From assembly GCA_035317605.1 (NCBI GenBank), contig DATHGT010000308.1, positions 1 through 9,107 of the forward strand: 9,107 bases of DNA, in the 5' to 3' direction. Source of the DNA: DATHGT01 sp035317605 (GTDB lineage: Bacteria > Methylomirabilota > Methylomirabilia > Rokubacteriales > CSP1-6). Below, piece by piece: positions 1 through 5,944 of the stretch. The notes under the pieces were generated by a model. It did not search any database, was not told the DNA's origin, and was given only the letters and a program-made list of their open reading frames with translations. The position numbers were made by a program, and so were the translations under genes. Within the stretch, counting starts at the first letter, position 1, and every line of letters starts with the position of its first letter.

Positions 1-1199
1 TGCGTCAGGATGAACGTGATGAAGACGTAGTCGGAGTCCTTGGTCTTGGCGCGCGGGTCGGCGGCCAGGAGGGCGGCCTTGGCCTCGGCGCGGATGGCGT
101 CGGTGCGCTGGCTGGCCGCGACCATGACGGCCCGCGCGCTGGCTTCCCGCGCGGTGTCATGGGACGCGCGCGCCTCGAGCCACCCGCGGATCGCGGACTG
201 GCTCTGCGCGACGGCGCCGGCGTGCTCGGCCTCGAGGGCCTGGAAGCGGTCGTCCTGGGCGTGGCGGCGCCACTCCGCCTGGTTGAAGAACACCGGGTGC
301 GGCGCGAACTGGTAGAAGACGAAGAGGAGCGCGCCCAGCAACAGGATGACGAACTGCATGGGGATCTTCAGCACCGCGTTGAACATCAGGCCCAGGCGGC
401 CCTCGCGCAGAGAGGCGCCGCCGATGTAGCGCTGCACCTGTGACTGGTCGGTGCCGAAGTACGCGAGCGAGAGGAACAACCCGCCGAACACGCCGGTCCA
501 CACCGTGTAGCGCCGGCTCGGATCGAGCGAGAAGTCCACCGCCTGCAGCTTGCCCAGCGCGCCAGCCACGTGCGCGGCGCCGGTGAAGCCGAGGCCGGCG
601 GGCAGCCGGAGCAGCAGCACGACCATGGCCGTCACCATGCCGGCCGAGATCACCGCCATCTGCCACTTGTGGGTCAGGGCGACGGCCTCGCTGCCGCCGG
701 TGACCGTGTAGACGATCACGAGCAGCCCGGTGAGCACGATGACGAGGTCGAGCGGCCAGCCGAGCACGGTGGAGATGATGATCGCCGGCGCGTAGATCGT
801 CACGCCGGCGGCGAGGCCGCGCTGCAGCAGGAAGAGGCCGGCGCCGAGCAGGCGCGTCTTCTCGTCGAACCGCTGGCCGAGGAACTCGTAGGCGGTATAG
901 ACGTTGAGCCGCCGGTACATGGGCAGGAACACGGCGCACACGATGATGAGCGCCAGCGGCAGGCCGAAGTAGTTCTGCACGAATCCGATGCCGCTCTCGA
1001 AGCCCTGGCCCGGGATCGAGAGGAACGTGATCGCGCTCGCCTGCGTGGCCATCACGCTGACGCCGATCGTGCCCCAGCCGGTGGACGCGTTGCCGCGCAG
1101 GTACGTGTCGAGGCTCCGCACGCGGCGCGTGCGCCAGGAGCCGTACGCGGCGATGCCCACGATGGTGCCGAGCAGGACCACCCAGTCGGCGACGTTCAC
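1..1199 (-). CDS. Sodium:solute symporter (SSS family), C-terminus cut off by window edge
   Basis: Inner-membrane secondary transporter that would couple sodium (or proton) entry to uptake of an organic solute; the substrate cannot be told. The frame read from the GTG at 1199 gives 399 residues without a stop. Hydrophobic segments lie near residues 4-20, 42-62, 78-96, 117-145, 148-166, 180-198, 234-249 and 279-298, and another begins at about 391. SSS-like features are the YTVTGGSEAV stretch (164-173) and GTDQSQVQRY (249-258), which corresponds to the family's TDQ..VQR signature. Residues about 303-388 form a long polar, Ala-rich helical insertion between two membrane segments. The GTG overlaps the stop of the upstream 50-residue gene (GTGA), with a GAGGG ribosome site 7 nt upstream at 1207-1211. 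SSS proteins usually exceed 480 residues, so at least 100 residues are missing. The family assignment is firm; the later sodium-site helix is outside the window. Confidence 0.92.
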   Translation of the reverse strand, partial: MNVADWVVLLGTIVGIAAYGSWRTRRVRSLDTYLRGNASTGWGTIGVSVMATQASAITFLSIPGQGFESGIGFVQNYFGLPLALIIVCAVFLPMYRRLNVYTAYEFLGQRFDEKTRLLGAGLFLLQRGLAAGVTIYAPAIIISTVLGWPLDLVIVLTGLLVIVYTVTGGSEAVALTHKWQMAVISAGMVTAMVVLLLRLPAGLGFTGAAHVAGALGKLQAVDFSLDPSRRYTVWTGVFGGLFLSLAYFGTDQSQVQRYIGGASLREGRLGLMFNAVLKIPMQFVILLLGALLFVFYQFAPHPVFFNQAEWRRHAQDDRFQALEAEHAGAVAQSQSAIRGWLEARASHDTAREASARAVMVAASQRTDAIRAEAKAALLAADPRAKTKDSDYVFITFILT

Positions 1200-1348
1200 G
1201 AGAAGACCCTCGTGAACACGGTCAGCAGGGCGACCACGAGCACGAAGAACGCGAAGACGAACAGGTAGACGCCGCGCCAGGTGCGGAACCCGGGGACGTC
1301 GGGCGGCTCGGCCTCGGAGCGCTCGTCGGGGCGCGGCGCCGGCGTCAC
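1196..1348 (-). CDS. 50-residue single-span membrane protein coupled to the symporter
   Basis: Small protein read from the GTG at 1348 to the TGA at 1196. Residues 1-22 are polar, rich in Pro and acidic residues. A WRG motif (24-26) precedes one strongly hydrophobic helix, about residues 27-46, and the protein ends in a short basic/polar tail (TRVFS). Its start overlaps the PIG-L stop (GTGA, 1345-1348) and its stop overlaps the symporter start (GTGA, 1196-1199), so it sits in a chain of translational coupling. No clear Shine-Dalgarno lies before its own GTG, which fits termination-reinitiation. Position and topology suggest an accessory subunit or assembly factor of the symporter. I recall similar short 'W-R-x-x-Y' one-span proteins beside SSS genes in other phyla, but know of no assigned function. 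It differs from the two-span DUF4212 small subunits. That it is a gene rests on the exact overlaps and the clean hydrophobic profile. Confidence 0.75.
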   Translation of the reverse strand: MTPAPRPDERSEAEPPDVPGFRTWRGVYLFVFAFFVLVVALLTVFTRVFS

Positions 1349-3921
1349 TTGCCCAGCGAGACGAGATTCGCGAACAGCCGATACGCGCCGGGGACTGCTT
1401 CGGGGAGCTGGCGGAACCACGCCAGGCTGGTGTAGACGAAGTACCCCTTGCCGTGCCGCGCCGCCAGCAGGCCGCCCTTGAGCGGCGTCTCGCCGACGTC
1501 GCCGGACGCGAGGATTGCGGTGAAGCGCTCGTCCCACTGGTCGGGAAAGTAGAGACCGCGCTCCTGCACCCAGCCCTCGAAGTCCGCCGCGGTGATGCGA
1601 TTGGGTGTCGTCAGCAGGGGATGCTCGGGCGCCAGGATCGTCACCGGTGCGTGCTCGTCGGTCACGCGGTCGCGCGAGAGGCGCAGGTGGAACGGCGCGA
1701 GCCAGCCCTCGCGGAGGCGGTCCAGCGTGTTGTACTGCGAGACGACCGTGCCGCCCGCCTCGACGTATGCGAACAGCGCGAGCAGGCGCTCGACGAGATC
1801 CGTCCTCACGTTGAAGGCGCGGATGCCGATGACCACGGCGTCGAGGCCGCGCAGCCGTTCCGGCGTGAGGTCGGCGCCGGTCAGCGACGTGACCTCGTAT
1901 CCCATCTGCTCCAGCGCGGGAGGTACCTCGTCGCCGGCGCCCGGCAGGTAGCCGACGTGACGGCCGCGCGTCGCCAGCTCGAGCGACACCGCCTTGGCAC
2001 GCGCCGGGGGCTGCAGGAGCTGGAGCGGCAGGTGATCGTAGCGAACCTCGACGCGCTGCTGGTTGAACCGCCGGCCGTTGATCTCCACGCTCGCGCCGAG
2101 CGGTGCGACCGCGAGCTGCGCCGGCGCGGTCACGGCGAAGGAGAAGCGCGCGCGCTCGCCAGGGCCGGCGAGTCGAAACGGTTGCGAGGCCGGCGTCACG
2201 GTCCAGCCGGCGGGCGCGTCGAGCTGCACGGTGCCGGCGGCGCGCGCGCGGGCGGCGGTGAGCTCCACCGTCACCGAACGCGAGGCGGAGGGCGCGAAGA
2301 GCCGCACGCCCGCGATGAACCGCAACGAGACCGGCGCGATCACCGTGAGCGGCCGGCGCAGCGCGGGCTTGGCGGGATCCGCGGCTGCCATCGGCTCTCC
2401 GGCGATCACCAGCGTCTGCCCGCCGACGTCGAAGACGTACTCGAGCGGGAATGTGGGCGGGTTCTCGGCACGGCCGATGAGCGCCGGGTCGTCGACGTCG
2501 AACATCCCGGCCGTGCCCTCCGTGCGCAGCCAGTATGGCTGGCTCGGTGGGGTGCTCGCCGGCACGACCTGGGAGACCTCGCGAACCACCGGCTGGTTCG
2601 GGCGCAGCTCGACGGCCTTGTTGATCGCGCGAGGAACGCTCGGGTACCGAACCGCCGTCCAGCGCACGGGGATGCGCGAGCGCGCGACGGCCGCGTGGCG
2701 CAGCTTCACGGTCTCGCCGGGCACGACCTCGGCGCGATCCACCACGGTGTCGACCTCGAGGCCGAGGCACGCCTGGATGATCCGATCGAGCTGCTCGCGC
2801 TTGTCGCTCACCAGGGGCTCCGCGGGGAGGGCGGCGAGCCGGCGGCGGATCGCGAGCAGCGCGGGCACGCGAGAGGCCGCGTCCTGCGCGTTGAACTCAG
2901 CGATCGCCTCGTCGGTCGACCGCGCGATCTCGGCGCCGCCCGGCACGCGGTTCCACGTCGTGTCCACGCCGTCGAGGAGATCCTTCGTCGCCGCATCGCC
3001 GGCGAGCAGCACGAACGGCTCGATCCGCGAGCCCTCGTTCACGGGCGGGCCGCCGATGCCGAATCCCTGCGTCTTGTGCATGCCACGGCTGCGGGCGGCG
3101 ATCGACGCGAACGACTCACCCGACACCGGATCCCGGCCGCCGACCTCGACCTTCACCACGCCCGGACCATCCGGCACGTTCGCGGGCGAGCCCGCTATGG
3201 CCATGCCGGCGCCCGGATTCGCCGCGGCGGCGCCCAGGCCGACGTTGTGGACGATGCGTCGCGCTTGCCAGGGCCTGAGCTCGCGGAGCTGCTCGGGAAA
3301 CGCCGTGGGGTCGGCGGCGAGCCTGAACGCTTCGACGGCGAGCACGGCGGACGCGGTGTGATGACCGTGCGTGCGCGCGGGCTTCGGGGAGAAGCGCGTG
3401 ATGATCACGTCCGGGCGGAACTCGCGGATCACACGCACGATGTCGCCGACAACGCCTTGCCGGTCCCAGACACTCAGCGTCTCCTCGGAGGTCTTCGAGT
3501 AACCGAAGTCCTTCGCGCGGGTGAAGTACTGCCGCCCGCCGTCTAGCCGGCGCGCGGCGAGCAACTCCTGCGTGCGCGCCACGCCCAGCACTTCGCCGAG
3601 CTGGGGGCCGAGCAGGTTCTGTCCGCCGTCGCCGCGGGTGAGCGAGAGATAGGCCGTCCGGTATCCGCGGCCACGCGCCAGGTAGGTGATGACCTGCGTG
3701 TTCTCGTCGTCCGGATGGGCGGCGACGTAGAGCACGCTGCCCATGGTGGCGAAGCTGCGCAGCTGCTGCAGGATCGCGGCCGCCGTCGGTGGCTCGGTGG
3801 CGTGGCTGACGTCGGAGGAGCCCGCCAGGATGGCTACGCCGAGGGCGGTCCAGAACGGCAGGCTCCAGAGGGTATCGCGCAGGAGCGTGGAGGACATCAT
3901 CGACGGCTCACACGATAGCAC
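1345..3921 (-). CDS. Exported PIG-L/LmbE-type deacetylase with C-terminal GATase-like domain
   Basis: Predicted zinc-dependent N-deacetylase of the PIG-L/LmbE superfamily, which removes acetyl groups from N-acetyl-glucosamine-type conjugates. Residues about 17-41 are hydrophobic and end in VSHA/TEPP, a likely signal peptide, so it probably acts outside the cytoplasm. The catalytic domain holds the metal/base motif AHPDDE (68-73), a TRGDGGQN segment (95-102) and the second metal motif THGHH (184-188). The middle (about 390-635) looks like beta-sandwich modules. The C-terminal part (about 655-855: GYLPGAGDEV, DAVVIGIRAFN, GGTVVSQYN) resembles the ThuA/class I amidotransferase-like fold without an evident catalytic Cys. 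At 858 residues it is far longer than cytosolic LmbE/BshB enzymes (about 220-300), but matches secreted multidomain members. The GTG at 3921 has GGGAG 5 nt upstream; ATG codons at 3900 and 3897 are alternative starts that keep the signal peptide. The gene overlaps the 50-residue gene by GTGA. Confidence 0.88.
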   Translation of the reverse strand: MLSCEPSMMSSTLLRDTLWSLPFWTALGVAILAGSSDVSHATEPPTAAAILQQLRSFATMGSVLYVAAHPDDENTQVITYLARGRGYRTAYLSLTRGDGGQNLLGPQLGEVLGVARTQELLAARRLDGGRQYFTRAKDFGYSKTSEETLSVWDRQGVVGDIVRVIREFRPDVIITRFSPKPARTHGHHTASAVLAVEAFRLAADPTAFPEQLRELRPWQARRIVHNVGLGAAAANPGAGMAIAGSPANVPDGPGVVKVEVGGRDPVSGESFASIAARSRGMHKTQGFGIGGPPVNEGSRIEPFVLLAGDAATKDLLDGVDTTWNRVPGGAEIARSTDEAIAEFNAQDAASRVPALLAIRRRLAALPAEPLVSDKREQLDRIIQACLGLEVDTVVDRAEVVPGETVKLRHAAVARSRIPVRWTAVRYPSVPRAINKAVELRPNQPVVREVSQVVPASTPPSQPYWLRTEGTAGMFDVDDPALIGRAENPPTFPLEYVFDVGGQTLVIAGEPMAAADPAKPALRRPLTVIAPVSLRFIAGVRLFAPSASRSVTVELTAARARAAGTVQLDAPAGWTVTPASQPFRLAGPGERARFSFAVTAPAQLAVAPLGASVEINGRRFNQQRVEVRYDHLPLQLLQPPARAKAVSLELATRGRHVGYLPGAGDEVPPALEQMGYEVTSLTGADLTPERLRGLDAVVIGIRAFNVRTDLVERLLALFAYVEAGGTVVSQYNTLDRLREGWLAPFHLRLSRDRVTDEHAPVTILAPEHPLLTTPNRITAADFEGWVQERGLYFPDQWDERFTAILASGDVGETPLKGGLLAARHGKGYFVYTSLAWFRQLPEAVPGAYRLFANLVSLGK

Positions 3922-3928
3922 GGCATCT

Positions 3929-3943
3929 CCCGCTCCTAGCGGG
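3929..3943 (-). promoter_or_regulatory. Small hairpin over the PIG-L ribosome-binding site
   Basis: A 6-bp perfect inverted repeat (CCCGCT / AGCGGG, 3-nt loop) lies 7 nt upstream of the GTG start. Read on the minus strand, the AGGAG run spans the loop and 3' arm, and GGGAG begins in that arm, so the hairpin covers the presumed Shine-Dalgarno. It could limit translation initiation, or simply be GC-rich coincidence. There is no U-tract, so it is not a classical terminator. Confidence 0.3.
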
Positions 3944-3963
3944 CCCCCTCCCCCTCGAAGCGG

Positions 3964-4094
3964 CTATTTCATCTCGAAGACGGTCCACGTCGGGGCGCGG
4001 CCCGACGCCACGCGCTGGATGTTGTCGAAGCCGTTGCGGAAGCGGGCGGCCCAGTTCTCCCACGTCGGTCCCGCGGAGTGCGGGGTGAAGGTGA
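3964..4094 (-). pseudogene. Displaced 3' fragment of a D-2-hydroxyacid dehydrogenase gene
   Basis: A 131-bp stretch that repeats the 3' end of the intact dehydrogenase gene at 5814-5944, in the same orientation and including an equivalent stop codon. I count 7 mismatches (124/131 identical) before the sequences diverge abruptly at 4095. It encodes the last 43 residues, from TFTPHSAGPT to WTVFEMK, with Lys to Thr and Thr to Ala as the only amino-acid changes relative to the intact gene. It contains the catalytic-His segment (TPHSAG) but no NAD domain, no start and no upstream catalytic Arg or Glu, so it cannot make an enzyme. The frame stays open further upstream only because it runs antisense-like through the glycosyltransferase 3' end. 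The 26 bp from 4095 to 4120 up to the glycosyltransferase stop show no homology that I can see. Confidence 0.9.
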
Positions 4095-4120
4095 GATGAA
4101 CGCGCTGGGCGTCAACCGGG

Positions 4121-5755
4121 CTACCGCTCGGGCCGCTTGGGCTGATCGTCCGCCAGGGCCTGCAGTTCGGTCCGCAGCCTCGTGTTCTCGTCCATGAGGG
4201 CGCGGAACGCACGCTCGACGGCGGCGTTGAATTGGTTCTGCTCCTCGACGATCGGCGCAACGTACCACGCGAGCAGCCGGCGGGTCACCTTCTGCGCCAG
4301 GGCTCCCGCCTTGGCCCACACGCCCTTGGGCCAGTGAGGCCAGGCGATGGGCTGATGGCTGTTGACCCAGCTGGTGAGGCGCATTTGCTCGAACGCGTTC
4401 AGCAGATGCTCGCCGTGGCCCAGTTCGTCTCGCGAGTGGCGCTCGCGCGCGTTGCGCTCGAGTTGCTGCAGGATCGCGGCCGCCTCATCCAGACCCGGCG
4501 CCGCGGTCCCGGGTGTCACGTTCTCGTCCGCGCGCCGGCGGGTGTGCTGGCGACGGGTCGAGTCCGCGGCGGCCGCGATGTGCGCGAAGAAGTCGAGGTG
4601 GTCCTCGGCGATGCGCGCGACGTCGTAGTGGCGGCGGATGAAGTCGCGGGCGTTGGCCCCGAGGTTCCGGCGGAACTCCGGATGCTCGGCCAGGTACGTG
4701 AGGGCCTCGAACAGCACCTCCTCCTCGTCGTCGTCGGGACGGATCTTGACGCAGCACCCCTCGGGGAATTCCTCCGTCGGCTCGATGTCGGACAGGACCG
4801 TCGGCCGTCCGAGGCCCAGCAAGCGCAGCGGCGTGTAGAGCGTACCCCCCACGTGAGGGTGGCGCAGGTGGACGGCCACGTCGGCCGCGCACAGGTGCTC
4901 TGTGAACGCCAGCGCGTCGAGCCACCCGGTGAAGACCACGCTCTCGGTGAGTCCCTGCGATGCGATCAGCCCGGCGACGTCGTACGACGGCACCCCTTCG
5001 CCCACCAGCAGATACCGGGCATCGGGTCGCCTTCGGCGAAGCCGCGCGAACGCCCGCAGGCAGACGTCGAGTCGCTTCTCGGGATGGAGCAAACCGAACG
5101 AGCCGACCACGAAGGCGTCGCCCAGGCCCCACCGCGCCCTGAGCCGCGGTACGTCCACGGCGTCGGGGAAGCCGGTTGGGAGGTAGAAGTGGTACTTCAA
5201 GCGTCGGACCCGGGCGTGCGGGCGGCGCCGCAGCGTCGTCCGGCGGGCGAACTCGTTGTAGACGACCACCCCCAGGCTCGCGTCGACCACCGGCTCGAGC
5301 AAGGGATAGAGGTCGTGCACGCGGTCGAGCTGTCCGGTCAAGGCCCGCCCGACGATCCGGTGGGCGACCGTGGGGCCGTAAGCCCGTTCCAGGGCGGACT
5401 GGTAGCGCGCCATGTCGCCGTGCTGCCCGGCGTCGACGAAGAAGTAGTGCTGAAGCGCGGTGTCGTGCAGCAAGGTCACCCCGGGATGCGCGCGCATGAC
5501 GTCGGAGAAGTAGCCGTGGAAGCGGGCGTCGTTTCCCATGACGTACACGGCCACGTCGTACTCGCTGGCGCGGCGCTCGAACTCCTTGTAGGAGTACACG
5601 TCGAAGCGGTCAACGAGGTCTCCGGTCGGCCGGTAGCCCTCGTCGATGAACAGGTCGAGGTCGGCGCCGACTTTCAGGTGGGGCAGGAGGCCCGCGCTGT
5701 GATCCGCGAGCGCGGTGCGGAGCGGCGGAAGCGGGCTGAAGAAGGCGATGCGCAT
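4121..5755 (-). CDS. GT4-type glycosyltransferase with C-terminal helical appendage
   Basis: Predicted GT-B fold glycosyltransferase using a nucleotide-sugar donor, probably for a surface polysaccharide or glycan, acting in the cytoplasm. The N-terminal acceptor domain begins MRIAFFSPLPP. A hinge precedes the donor domain, which shows VGSFGLLHPEKRLD (217-230), YLLVGEG (248-254), VVFTGWLD (273-280) and LGLGRPTVLSDIEPTEEFPEG (313-333). The canonical E-x7-E glutamates seem absent: the matching stretch is GGTLYTPLR (303-311). From about residue 395 there is an Arg-rich linker, then a helical region (422-540) with WYVAPIVEEQNQFNAAV and a final coiled-coil-like segment. This tail resembles linkers I associate with methyltransferases in glycan clusters. 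The gene is 544 residues against about 350-400 for a plain GT4. The ATG at 5755 lacks a strong Shine-Dalgarno. The segment is bracketed by 131-bp direct repeats of the neighbouring dehydrogenase 3' end, which suggests acquisition by insertion. Confidence 0.87.
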   Translation of the reverse strand: MRIAFFSPLPPLRTALADHSAGLLPHLKVGADLDLFIDEGYRPTGDLVDRFDVYSYKEFERRASEYDVAVYVMGNDARFHGYFSDVMRAHPGVTLLHDTALQHYFFVDAGQHGDMARYQSALERAYGPTVAHRIVGRALTGQLDRVHDLYPLLEPVVDASLGVVVYNEFARRTTLRRRPHARVRRLKYHFYLPTGFPDAVDVPRLRARWGLGDAFVVGSFGLLHPEKRLDVCLRAFARLRRRRPDARYLLVGEGVPSYDVAGLIASQGLTESVVFTGWLDALAFTEHLCAADVAVHLRHPHVGGTLYTPLRLLGLGRPTVLSDIEPTEEFPEGCCVKIRPDDDEEEVLFEALTYLAEHPEFRRNLGANARDFIRRHYDVARIAEDHLDFFAHIAAAADSTRRQHTRRRADENVTPGTAAPGLDEAAAILQQLERNARERHSRDELGHGEHLLNAFEQMRLTSWVNSHQPIAWPHWPKGVWAKAGALAQKVTRRLLAWYVAPIVEEQNQFNAAVERAFRALMDENTRLRTELQALADDQPKRPER

Positions 5756-5756
5756 C

Positions 5757-5806
5757 CGACGGCGCTACGCCTCATGCCGTCGCCGGGCCGACGGTGCCTG
5801 GCCCGG
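5757..5806. repeat. Two tandem GC hairpins between dehydrogenase and glycosyltransferase
   Basis: The 58-bp spacer is almost filled by two perfect 7-bp inverted repeats. One is CCGGGCC (5783-5789) with GGCCCGG (5800-5806). The other is CGACGGC (5757-5763) with GCCGTCG (5776-5782). In minus-strand RNA the first would form 7 nt after the dehydrogenase stop and the second would end one base before the glycosyltransferase ATG. Neither is followed by a U-tract, so intrinsic termination is doubtful. They could stabilise the upstream mRNA 3' end or restrict translation of the glycosyltransferase. Confidence 0.45.
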
Positions 5807-5813
5807 GTTCACG

Positions 5814-5944
5814 CTACTTCATCTCGAACACGGTCCACTTCGGGGCGCGGCCCGAGGCCACGCGCTGGATGTTGTCGAAGCCGTTGCGGAAGCGCGCGGT
5901 CCAGTTCTCCCACGTCGGGCCCGCGGAGTGCGGGGTGAAGGTGA
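5814..5944 (-). repeat. 131-bp direct repeat, intact-gene copy
   Basis: This stretch is the 3' end of the intact dehydrogenase gene and matches 3964-4094 at a constant offset of 1850 bp. Both copies begin at the stop codon (TAG here as well as there). The seven differences lie at 5817, 5829, 5840, 5856, 5895, 5901 and 5919 in this copy. Five are synonymous in the dehydrogenase frame. Together the copies bracket the glycosyltransferase gene exactly, leaving 58 bp on one side and 26 bp on the other. Confidence 0.9.

Noticed and set aside
157..939. 260-codon minus-strand frame in the symporter region
   Set aside because: It is Arg/Pro-rich and in the wrong phase; the phase read from 1199 gives clean membrane helices and SSS motifs.
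1349..2770. Upstream extension of the 50-residue membrane protein frame to a 524-codon frame
   Set aside because: The extension lies wholly inside PIG-L in another phase and is Arg-rich; only the last 50 codons look like protein.
1453..3546. 697-codon open frame on the plus strand opposite PIG-L
   Set aside because: It is antisense to a gene with clear motifs, is rich in Arg, Ala, Gly and His from GC-rich codons, has no recognisable domain and is explained by third-position GC bias.
3764..4484. Identical 21-bp stretch at 3764-3784 and 4464-4484 (both encode AAAILQQL)
   Set aside because: The same short Ala-rich helix with the same preferred GC codons in two unrelated proteins makes chance a reasonable explanation; homology does not extend beyond about 24 bp.
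4232..5938. 568-codon plus-strand frame spanning glycosyltransferase and dehydrogenase end
   Set aside because: It crosses a gene boundary on the opposite strand and shows no domain; a composition shadow.
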